DNA from: Paeniglutamicibacter psychrophenolicus
GTDB lineage: Bacteria; Actinomycetota; Actinomycetes; Actinomycetales; Micrococcaceae
Direction of reading: 5' to 3'
Assembly: GCF_030812255.1 (NCBI RefSeq)
Contig: NZ_JAUSSH010000001.1
Span: 558,001-622,000 of the forward strand
DNA length: 64,000 nt
Both the position numbers and the translations under genes were made by a program. The notes under the pieces were generated by a model. It did no database searches. It was given only the letters and a program-made list of their open reading frames with translations, and was not told where the DNA came from. How positions within the stretch are numbered: the stretch's first letter is position 1; the number at the start of each line of letters is the position of its first letter. Below, in pieces: positions 9,195 to 16,683 of the stretch.

Positions 9195-10571
9195 TTGAAC
9201 CGGACGCTGCTTCGTGCCCATCCCGGGCTGGCCCTGGCCATGCTGGTGGCAGCGACCGCCGCCTGCACACAGGTTCCCAGCGAGCCACAGGTCGTACCGG
9301 AGCCGACTCCCACGCCCGCGGCATCGAGTGTGGTGCCCTCCGGGGTGCCCACGGCCGAGTCCGCTGATCCTTTCCGGACCCTGCCGTCACTGCGTCCGGT
9401 GGACGGCGGCGACGGCTATCTTGACGGAAAAGTCCACCCGTTTCCCGACCAGGAATCCTTCTTTCCTGTTGCGGTGTGGCATTCAAGCGTGATGGACGCG
9501 GGACAACTAGAGCTGGACCGTGCGGTCGGGATCAACACCTATGTCCAACTGACTCCGGACTCGGATGTGGACCTCATCCGGCGTGCCGGGATGCAGGCCC
9601 TGACGAGTACCGCGTCCGGGGCGGCGTCCGGATTCGTCTTGCCGGACGAGGTGGACATGTGGGCCAGGGCAGGCGACGCACAGTGGAGTGGAAACTATCC
9701 GGGCGAAGGGGACATCTGCGTGCCGTCCTCGAGCACGTGTGGGTTCACCGTACTAGCCAAGGCGCTGGAGCAGGCGCCGAAGGATATAGCGGTGTATGCC
9801 AACTTTGGAAAGGGAGTAACGTTCTGGGAACCCGACGAGAGCGCATCGAAGTTCGTTAATTCGTATGCGGACATCGTCTCCGCCGACAATTATTGGTTTA
9901 CGGATCCGAATATTTGTAATCCCGCCGAGGGCGGGACCCTCCTTGAAGTACCGGCCGAGCTGTCTGCGGTCGAATGCCGGCGGGCGGCGAATTACGGTTG
10001 GACGGTCGAGCGGCTTCGGTCATTGGCGAAACCTGCCGGTTCGAAGCCGGTCTGGGCCTTCGTGGAGGTTGGTCACCCATTTTCGGAAGAGGATAGCCCG
10101 GCAATCACCATCGAGCAGATTCGAGGTGCGGTGTGGAGCAGCCTGATCCACGGTGCCCGCGGAATCGTCTACTTCAACCACAGTTTCGGCGGCGACTGCG
10201 CATCACAGAACGTTCTCCGTGACTGCGGCGAAAAGCTCCGAGGCGGCGTAGCGAAGATCAACAGCGAAGTTTCCCGGGCTGCCCCCATCCTTAATGCGCC
10301 GTTTCTGGACAACGCAATTGTTCCCGAGGGCCGGATCGATGCTTCCGCAAAGGCCTACGCGGGAGACATATACATCCTGGCAGCACCCACCCAAGCGAGC
10401 ACGCAGGCCTTCCGCATTACCGTGGCATGTTCATCGCAAGACAGCGCACAAGTGGTGGGGGAAGACCGCTCCGTTCGACTGAAGGATGGCATTCTCGAGG
10501 ATGGGTTCGCCGGGGGCGATGCAGTGAGGATCTATCGGATCGCAGGGAAAGGTTGCATCCCAGGCACCTGA
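9195..10571 (+). CDS. Putative lipoprotein with glycoside-hydrolase-like (TIM-barrel type) domain
   Basis: 458 residues. A signal peptide ends in a lipobox-like LVAATAAC (Cys about residue 24), followed by a Pro/Thr/Val-rich linker to about residue 55. It is therefore predicted to be anchored outside the cell. The remainder alternates beta-strand and helix motifs with IAVYANFGKG, ADIVSADNYWF, VWAFVEVGHP and HGARGIVYFNHSFGG. These resemble the catalytic face of glycosidase-type barrels, but I cannot assign a GH family. The TTG start at 9195 is inferred because it gives a complete lipoprotein signal; no convincing ribosome site is visible. It is the last gene of unit 1. Trimming or hydrolysing the exported polymer is inference from position. 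Confidence 0.7.
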   Translation: MNRTLLRAHPGLALAMLVAATAACTQVPSEPQVVPEPTPTPAASSVVPSGVPTAESADPFRTLPSLRPVDGGDGYLDGKVHPFPDQESFFPVAVWHSSVMDAGQLELDRAVGINTYVQLTPDSDVDLIRRAGMQALTSTASGAASGFVLPDEVDMWARAGDAQWSGNYPGEGDICVPSSSTCGFTVLAKALEQAPKDIAVYANFGKGVTFWEPDESASKFVNSYADIVSADNYWFTDPNICNPAEGGTLLEVPAELSAVECRRAANYGWTVERLRSLAKPAGSKPVWAFVEVGHPFSEEDSPAITIEQIRGAVWSSLIHGARGIVYFNHSFGGDCASQNVLRDCGEKLRGGVAKINSEVSRAAPILNAPFLDNAIVPEGRIDASAKAYAGDIYILAAPTQASTQAFRITVACSSQDSAQVVGEDRSVRLKDGILEDGFAGGDAVRIYRIAGKGCIPGT

Positions 10572-10575
10572 CGCG

Positions 10576-10619
10576 TGCGGCCGGAACCTGCGGCCGGAAC
10601 CTGCGGCCGGAACCTGCGG
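10576..10619. repeat. Tandem repeat, 13-bp unit, three copies plus a partial
   Basis: The unit TGCGGCCGGAACC is repeated three times without change, then TGCGG of a fourth copy. It begins five bases after the stop of the lipoprotein gene, in the gap between the end of plus-strand unit 1 and the end of the minus-strand fusion gene. No T-run follows, so it is not an obvious terminator. It may be replication slippage. Confidence 0.9.
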
Positions 10620-10770
10620 TCCCCAATCTTCCGGGGGCATGAAAGGAACCCAAGTGCACGGTGTTACGCCTGGCTTGGGTGTCTGCATTGCCTTCGCGCC
10701 GGCGGGAGCGAAGTTTCCGACGAGCCATTGCAGCTTCGAAGCATGTTCCATCCCGCGAAGTCCTGCCACG

Positions 10771-13503
10771 TCACCGCTTCCCGGTGCCATCCCGGCTGCT
10801 GTCATCCCGTTCCCAGGCCGTGGGACCTGCGGCGCCGACTCGACCGCGGCGCAACCGTGCCGCCACGGCAAACCCCGCATAGCAGAGGGCATCGATGGCG
10901 CTGGCAGGACTGCGAACGGACGAGAGCAATGCCTTCAACGTATGGTGTGCCGTCTGGCTCGGTGCCGCGCCGCTTGGTTCCGGTGCGGCTAGGCGACCCA
11001 ATTCCGCCTTGCCCCTGTAGTTGCGCCTCAGCACAGCCATGAGTCCCTTGACGTTTCGTGGTGTGACGACGATAACCGGCGGGGTGTGGAGCACTGCCTT
11101 TTCGTTCCACCCGAATTGCTGGTCAACAAACAGGTCGTCGGCGGTGACCGCGGGGAATTCGGCGAATCGGACATGGCCTTGCTCGGTCAGGGCGTAGGCC
11201 CCGGCTCCCCAGAGGGCTTCATGGGTGGATGAGATGCGGCGCCGTGCCCGGTAGAAGGCCCTGACCGGCCAGCTGGCGCTGCAGTCGTCGTAGCGGAATG
11301 AGGGCCGGGCCGCCAAGACGTCGCCCTTCCCCAACCGGCTGAAAACCATGCGCAAGGTGGTTGGACTCATGGAAATATCAGCATCGAGGTAGAGCCTGGG
11401 CCAGTGCGACGCGGTCTTATCAGCGGCGTTCAAGGCTGCGACCTTGGAAGCTGTTTCCACTTCCAAGACGACGACTCCCGTGAAGGTCCGGGCAATGGCG
11501 GCAGTGTCGTCATCGCAACCGTTGCAGGCGACGATGACCTCTACGCGGCCCGTCCCGAGGACCGGGGCGAGGCAGGCCAGGGTGCGTCCAATGACGGCGG
11601 CCTCGTTGTGGGCCGGAATTATGACGGTTCCGACGGGAAAGGCCTCGAGCACACGCACCATATGTTCGGTGGCTGTCGGGCCGGGGAGGGACTCCCAGCT
11701 GGCTTCGTCCATGATGGTGCGGAATATCGACAGGCGGGTTGGCTTGTAGAAGCGCAGGAGCTCGGTCAGTGCCACGCCGTTGCGAAACCATGTTGCGTAA
11801 CGGGCATCATGGTACTTGCGTACGTACCGGACCCGGTTTACGGCAAGGAGGGCATTGAGTTCGGTGGACGTACCTGAGCCGCCGCCATGGTGAACCATCT
11901 GCGCGAGCGGCTCGTACCACGCTGTTTCGCCGGCTTCACGGGCCCGCTTGAAGTAATCCACTTCCTCGGAATACAGGAAGAACTGCTCGTCCCAGTCGCC
12001 GATTCGCTCTGCCAGGTCTGCCCGAACCATGATTGCTGCTCCGGTGGCCCATTCGATGCGGTGGGCATTCTGGTAGCTTTCCAACGCGTAGTCCGTTTCG
12101 GCCAGCCAACCGGGGCGGGTGGGGAACTTGGAGCCGAGGAAGGCATCACCGAATGCCGTAGCCACGGTCGGCTCACGCCGCAGCGACATGCTGGTCGAAC
12201 CGTCCGACTCGAGTAGCTGGGGCACGACCAACCCGGCGTCCGAGGTGACGAGGCGCCGGTACAGAGCCGCGATCGACCCCGGAAGGACCTCCAGGTCCGG
12301 GTTCAGGACCAGGACGGAGCTGGCCTGGCCGGAGACGCGATGCGCGGCATTGATCCCGGTGGCATAGCCGAGGTTGCCACCGGTTGAAAGTGCATATGCA
12401 TCCGGGTACTTGCTCAGGGAATGGAGGGTGCCGTCCGTGGAATCATTGTCGGCGACGATCACGCGAAGGCGCAGCGACCTAGCCTCGCGCCGAAGACTCG
12501 CCATCAGGGTGTGGATTGCCGGCTCGCTGTTGTAGGTGACGACGTACACCACGACATCCGCCGGTTCACCGTCCGGCACAAACTTGCCGTCGGGAATCCC
12601 CGTCAGCAACGGGGCGGCAGGTTGCCGGGGAACGAGGTCCGACACCCCGGTCTGGATCACAGAGCTGTGGCGGCGCAACTGCAGGAGGCTGGGTGGATCA
12701 TCCAGCAGGTACCTGCGGGCGAGCCGTCGTGGCTCGAGGGCCAGTCGCCAAGCCCATTCAAGTCCGTTTCCGCTGGCCCAGGCTGGGGCCCTCATCATCG
12801 CGCCGGCCAGGAAATCCACAACGGCGCCGAAGGCCAGCAGCACATTCGCCCCGGTTTCAACGCCGTACTTGGCCATCCACAGTTCCTGCCGGGGCTTTCC
12901 CAAACCGACCACCAGCAAATGGGGCCCCGCTTCGCGGATCGTGCGTGCCAATTCCAAGGAGTCGTTGTGGTTTGCCAAGGTCGCCCGTTCGGGGGACCAC
13001 ATTCCGGCAATGATCAGTTTTGGCCGGGTAATGGTGAGGCGCCGCGACAACAAACGTTGTATGAGGTAGGAGCCACCCAGAAAGCCCACCGAGACACCGG
13101 CTTCCTCTGCCGCGTCCAAGAGGGGGCCGATCACGTCGCTGCCGGCAAGCCGCGGCCAATTCCGCCCCGTCAACCGGTTGGCCTGGGCCACCAGCGGTGC
13201 GCCGTCCAAAAGCGTGAGCCACTCCATCGTTCCCTGCATGCCGGACGAAGCGGCATCCATCGACGGGGGTTGACTCGTGGGCCGCAAGGAATTACCCACC
13301 GTTCCGTGCCATCGGCCGCCCTTGCCGAATTGGGCAATGTGGTCGAGGTTTGCCGAGATCACCGAAATCGGTGGCAGTGACTTGGGCCGGCCCTCATCGT
13401 CAAATCGGTGGGTGCGCCCCATGAGCCGTTGGATGGCAGATGATTCATCAAAGAGATCAACGACCACGTCGGCCAAGTCCACTCTCAGGTGTTCATTGGT
13501 CAA
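10771..13503 (-). CDS. Tripartite glycosyltransferase: WecG/TagA (GT26) + GT2 + GT2
   Basis: A single 910-residue protein with three glycosyltransferase modules. Residues 1-290 form a WecG/TagA/CpsF domain: ANLDHI at 51-56, LLDGAPLVAQANRL at 98-111 with the likely catalytic Asp, GSDVIG at 121-126, VGLGKPRQELWM at 199-210 and GLEWAWRLALEPRRLARRYL near 247-266. Residues 316-590 are a rhamnosyl- or galactofuranosyl-transferase-like GT2: VVTYNSE, DNDSTDGT at 352-359, GNLGYATGIN, NPDLE at 401-405 and DEQFFLYSEEVDYFKR at 505-520. Residues 625-840 are a second GT2: IPAHNEAAVIGRTL, CNGCDDDT, LDADIS at 707-712 and a DD pair near 789. The TTG start has GGAGGG seven bases upstream. TagA-type enzymes add ManNAc to lipid-linked GlcNAc, so the protein could prime and extend one acceptor; this is inference. 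Confidence 0.88.
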   Translation of the reverse strand: MTNEHLRVDLADVVVDLFDESSAIQRLMGRTHRFDDEGRPKSLPPISVISANLDHIAQFGKGGRWHGTVGNSLRPTSQPPSMDAASSGMQGTMEWLTLLDGAPLVAQANRLTGRNWPRLAGSDVIGPLLDAAEEAGVSVGFLGGSYLIQRLLSRRLTITRPKLIIAGMWSPERATLANHNDSLELARTIREAGPHLLVVGLGKPRQELWMAKYGVETGANVLLAFGAVVDFLAGAMMRAPAWASGNGLEWAWRLALEPRRLARRYLLDDPPSLLQLRRHSSVIQTGVSDLVPRQPAAPLLTGIPDGKFVPDGEPADVVVYVVTYNSEPAIHTLMASLRREARSLRLRVIVADNDSTDGTLHSLSKYPDAYALSTGGNLGYATGINAAHRVSGQASSVLVLNPDLEVLPGSIAALYRRLVTSDAGLVVPQLLESDGSTSMSLRREPTVATAFGDAFLGSKFPTRPGWLAETDYALESYQNAHRIEWATGAAIMVRADLAERIGDWDEQFFLYSEEVDYFKRAREAGETAWYEPLAQMVHHGGGSGTSTELNALLAVNRVRYVRKYHDARYATWFRNGVALTELLRFYKPTRLSIFRTIMDEASWESLPGPTATEHMVRVLEAFPVGTVIIPAHNEAAVIGRTLACLAPVLGTGRVEVIVACNGCDDDTAAIARTFTGVVVLEVETASKVAALNAADKTASHWPRLYLDADISMSPTTLRMVFSRLGKGDVLAARPSFRYDDCSASWPVRAFYRARRRISSTHEALWGAGAYALTEQGHVRFAEFPAVTADDLFVDQQFGWNEKAVLHTPPVIVVTPRNVKGLMAVLRRNYRGKAELGRLAAPEPSGAAPSQTAHHTLKALLSSVRSPASAIDALCYAGFAVAARLRRGRVGAAGPTAWERDDSSRDGTGKR

Positions 13504-13576
13504 TTTCGGTCCCTCCGGGAGTAGCTGGTTGGGTTGGCAGTAGCAGGAACGGGACTGCGGAAGACAGATACCCGGC

Positions 13577-14029
13577 TCATGTCTTGGGTCCAGAGATCGA
13601 GTTGCGCGTCCGGTGGCGCATTGAAACCCAGACGACGGAAATTACGGCCCCGATGACCGTGCCGGTGAGATTGCAGAACACATCGCGCGCCGTGGCGCTT
13701 CGTTGGCTCAGCGCCACGAACTGGAAGAACTCGATCAGCACGGAGAGGCCGGCGCCGAAGGCGACCGCCAGCCACCACCGACGCCGGGGCATCAGCAGCC
13801 CGAGCATGAATCCAATGGGAACGAAGAGCACGACATTTGCTGTGGCCTCCAGATGGCCGAACCGGATGCCCGAAAGCCCCGTCACGGAATGCAGCCGGCT
13901 CAGTGCGGACTCCGCAACCTGGGGTATGCCGAGGTCCGCTATGCGGGCGCTGAACACCAATACCCCCACGAGCACGAGGTACAGGAATAACCACGGGGCA
14001 ACGGACTTCTTTGGGTGATTTTGCGCCAT
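13577..14029 (-). CDS. VanZ-like membrane protein
   Basis: A 150-residue membrane protein with about four hydrophobic segments. It has the VanZ-like pattern: an N-terminal helix, then ANVVLFVPIGFMLGLLMPRR, then SVLIEFFQFVALSQRSATARD with the conserved E-x2-Q, and a final helix after DVFCNLTGTVIG. The biochemical role of VanZ-like proteins is poorly defined; some members affect glycopeptide susceptibility, and they are often found near envelope-polysaccharide genes. The gene sits 73 bases upstream of the tripartite glycosyltransferase on the same strand and probably shares its transcript. Confidence 0.85.
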   Translation of the reverse strand: MAQNHPKKSVAPWLFLYLVLVGVLVFSARIADLGIPQVAESALSRLHSVTGLSGIRFGHLEATANVVLFVPIGFMLGLLMPRRRWWLAVAFGAGLSVLIEFFQFVALSQRSATARDVFCNLTGTVIGAVISVVWVSMRHRTRNSISGPKT

Positions 14030-14635
14030 GTCTAAGAGACTCCCGGCACTCGGCGATAGTCACGGCGGCCGGGTTTCGGACTCGGGACATTACGGTTCCG
14101 GGCGGGGCCGTAGTTGCCCCACCACCATCCACCGCGTGCCAAAGCGAGGAAATCTCGCGCGCGTGGAAGTGGCCGCCATCCAGGTTTCCGGGGTCGGACA
14201 CAGAGCCAGCCTGCGTTCCATTGACCGCCGGAACACAGCCGATTCGGCGTGTTCGCACCACCGCTCCGATTACCCATCCCAAAGTGACCCCAAGCCCCCA
14301 AGTAAGGTGCCGCCATCGATTGCACGACGACGTCGCCTCTTGAACATAACGGAGGGCGAAGAAAGAGGCCAGCGGATTCGATGCACTGCCATACCCAACT
14401 CCACCTCAGTATCGGCCTAAGTAGTACGTGGTTCGGTTCACCGGAGGGGGGCTGCCGTCGGTTGCCGCCGTGCAGTGGCTGCCTGAGGACAGGATGCCCG
14501 ATGGCATTCTGCGGGCGCCGGGTGTGAACGAGCCCTCACCGACCCAGGAATCCACGGCGAACCCCGCACGTAGCGTTCCAAGGCACTGCGCCCAGAGCAC
14601 CGCAGGCGACAGGCGCTGTAGGGAGACCAAGCTGC
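14030..14635. other. 606-base gap with no supported gene
   Basis: Several short open frames cross this stretch on both strands, but none has a ribosome site plus a protein-like composition. The region is the presumed promoter area for the minus-strand VanZ and fusion genes. An AT-richer patch near 14,410-14,430 contains a TACTTA-like element on the minus strand, but no paired upstream box could be assigned. A decayed gene is possible but I could not recognise one. Confidence 0.4.
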
Positions 14636-15220
14636 TCACATGGGGCGCAGGTTTCCATCCGTTTCCTCGTACCGGCGGCCGGTTTCCGGACAGACCCAAT
14701 GCCCCTCAGCGGCATTCAGGGGGTGCCCGGCCTCACCCACCCAGCCGACCCTGCGTGCCGGCACCCCCGCGACCACGGCGTACGCGGGCACATCCCGGGT
14801 CACCACCGCCCCTGCCGCAACTGTTGCCCAGGCCCCGATGACCAAGGGCGCGATGCATACCGCCCGCGCACCGATGGCCGCCCCGACTCCAATGCTCACA
14901 CCCACCACGTCCCAATCGTTGCCGTCCTTCAGCGAACCATCGGGGTTGATGGCCCGGGGGAATTGGTCATTGGTCAGCACCGCGGCGGGGCCGATGAAGA
15001 CGCCGTCGGCCAGCACCGCAGGCTCATACACCAAGGCGTAGTTCTGGATCTTGCAGCGATCCCCGAGCCTTGCCCCGGGGCCGATGTAGGCCCCGCGGCC
15101 GATATTGCATTCGGCCCCGATGACGGCACCTTCGCGGACCTGGGCCAGGTGCCAGATCCGGCTTCCCTGCCCGATCATTGCCTGGTCGGAAACATCTGCG
15201 CTTTCCATGATCATGTTCAC
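14636..15220 (-). CDS. Left-handed beta-helix acyltransferase (WbpD/QdtC-like sugar N-acetyltransferase)
   Basis: 194 residues dominated by hexapeptide repeats, for example VREGAVIGAECNIGRGAYIG and GVSIGVGAAIGARAVCIAPL, ending in the acetyl-CoA-site motif GAVVTRDVPAYAVVAGVPAR. The C-terminal tail HWVCPETGRRYEETDGNL resembles the Cys-containing tail of WlbB/WbpD-type UDP-3-amino-sugar N-acetyltransferases. Members acetylate the 3-amino group installed by a DegT aminotransferase, such as the partial gene at the left edge. The GTG at 15,220 is chosen because AGGA lies about nine bases upstream; ATG at 15,214 and TTG at 15,238 are alternatives. It faces away from tagD. Confidence 0.87.
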   Translation of the reverse strand: MNMIMESADVSDQAMIGQGSRIWHLAQVREGAVIGAECNIGRGAYIGPGARLGDRCKIQNYALVYEPAVLADGVFIGPAAVLTNDQFPRAINPDGSLKDGNDWDVVGVSIGVGAAIGARAVCIAPLVIGAWATVAAGAVVTRDVPAYAVVAGVPARRVGWVGEAGHPLNAAEGHWVCPETGRRYEETDGNLRPM

Positions 15221-15705
15221 GGGTGGATTCCTTTGCAACAGGCCTCCCCAGTGTCGGCCACGTGAGACAACTGTGGAGCAGGCACAGGCGACTTGGCAAG
15301 CCTTCCCGGGCCGCGGCTGCGCACACAGCCGGAGTGCCGGGACCAGTACCAGGCTTCGGCATCAAGTGGTGTCGTGAAATTGCAAGTAGTCCAGAGGGCG
15401 AAGTCGAGTAGTCGATCACGGTGCCGCGCGCATCGGGAAAATCTAAGGTGAGTCCCAAGGGCTGTTTGAAGTGCCGGCGGTCCGGGGCATGGGGACGGCA
15501 TTCGTGGCATTGGGGGATCCTACGTGAGTACGCAAGCACGGATTGCGCGTTGGCCGGATCCGGTTGCGCCCATGCGAAACCACAGGGCGGGAACCGAGAG
15601 AATGGGGAAACGCATGCATTCCTGCTCCCGTTTGGCCAAGGCGACCGCCGTAGCCGACGAACCGTCGGTTGCCCGGTTGCACGGCGCCGACAAAGGGAGA
15701 GTGAG
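15221..15705. other. Divergent gap between acetyltransferase and tagD
   Basis: No supported gene. An open frame continuous with tagD begins at 15,421, but its first 95 residues look non-coding (many Arg/Gly/Cys, no family match) and the ATG at 15,706 has a good ribosome site. The gap should hold the promoters of both divergent genes. I could not assign clear -35 and -10 boxes. Confidence 0.4.
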
Positions 15706-16140
15706 ATGCTGAGCATCGGATACGCGGCGGGGGCCTACGACCTGTTCCACATCGGCCATCTCAATATCCTGCGGCTGGCCAAGCAACGGTGCGACTACCT
15801 GATTGCCGGGGTCGTCTCGGACGAGATGTGCGAGTACTCCAAGGGGATCAGGCCGGTGATCCCGGAACGGGAACGGCTGGAAATTGTCCGGAACATCGGC
15901 TTCGTTGACGAAGCCGTCCTGGAAACGCTTCCGGACAAGCTCGATACCTGGCGGGAAATCGGTTTCACGGTCTTCTTCAAGGGCGACGACTGGCGGGGAA
16001 CGCCCCGCGGGCTCGACCTTGAAGAGCGGTTTCGCCAGGTCGGCGTATCGGTCGAGTATTTTCCCTATACCCTGCACACTTCATCAACCAAACTGCGACT
16101 GGCCCTCGAGAACCTGGATCGCATTTCACGAAGCCTCTAA
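15706..16140 (+). CDS. tagD: TagD-like glycerol-3-phosphate cytidylyltransferase family protein
   Basis: 144 residues, the usual size of TagD. The nucleotidyltransferase motif is intact: AAGAYDLFHIGHLNIL with HIGH at residues 15-18. The second conserved segment appears as TSSTKLR, in the place of the ISSTKIR-type signature. TagD converts glycerol-3-phosphate and CTP to CDP-glycerol for teichoic acid or glycerol-phosphate decoration. The start follows AAAGGGAGAGTGAG. No TagB/TagF polymerase is present in the window, so the acceptor of any CDP-activated polyol is unclear. Specificity for glycerol over another polyol phosphate cannot be fixed from sequence alone. Confidence 0.85.
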   Translation: MLSIGYAAGAYDLFHIGHLNILRLAKQRCDYLIAGVVSDEMCEYSKGIRPVIPERERLEIVRNIGFVDEAVLETLPDKLDTWREIGFTVFFKGDDWRGTPRGLDLEERFRQVGVSVEYFPYTLHTSSTKLRLALENLDRISRSL

Positions 16141-16150
16141 CAGGCCCGTT

Positions 16151-16175
16151 GGCAGCCATGCATGGCATGGCTGCC
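16151..16175 (+). terminator. Hairpin just downstream of tagD
   Basis: A perfect 10-bp stem (GGCAGCCATG / CATGGCTGCC) with a five-base loop lies 10 bases after the tagD stop. There is no T-run, so termination strength is uncertain. Confidence 0.45.
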
Positions 16176-16312
16176 GAGGCATCAGCCTCCCCATAGCGGG
16201 GTCGGCGGCAGGCGAGTTCCTGAACGCAGGGATTCGGCCCCCCAGCTGCCGTCGACCCCTTCACCAGGGCCACCCGCCCGACGCAAACTCGGTGCGGGAA
16301 CCTCGGCCCACG

Positions 16313-16340
16313 ACGGCGGGCCCCTTGCGGGGCCCGCCGT
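16313..16340 (+). terminator. Strong GC hairpin between tagD and unit 2
   Basis: A perfect 12-bp stem (ACGGCGGGCCCC / GGGGCCCGCCGT) with the loop TTGC, followed by TCGATCTTT. This is a plausible intrinsic terminator separating tagD from the second polysaccharide unit. The rest of the 543-base gap (16,141-16,683) shows no supported gene; the unit-2 promoter should lie in 16,345-16,660. Confidence 0.7.
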
Positions 16341-16683
16341 TCGATCTTTGGCGGATCCGGTTTTCCGGCAGCCTGAGCGTCCACGGTCGCCCGGTGCATC
16401 CTGGGGGACGGGCATCCAAGCCGAAACACTTACTGAGCCGATGAGGCAGGAACACGCAAACTTCCATGGTCCTGGCGCTTCCCGCCTCGGCCCTAAGTGG
16501 TGGACCGAGTGACGCGGGGGATGCAACTGCGTAATCCCCTGGCAAGTGGAGTATCGAGTTGCCCGTGCCGGGGCACCAGAGCCTCCATAGGCTGGAAAGA
16601 ACTTCGGTAGGTGCGACGCGTATGACCACGAAACGTCTACGAGGCGACCGGGATGGCTCCGAATCAGGGGGAGGAGACACGCC

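Noticed and set aside
14028-14699. Short open frames in the gap between VanZ and the acetyltransferase
   Set aside because: No ribosome site, no hydrophobic or domain pattern, and conflicting frames on both strands.
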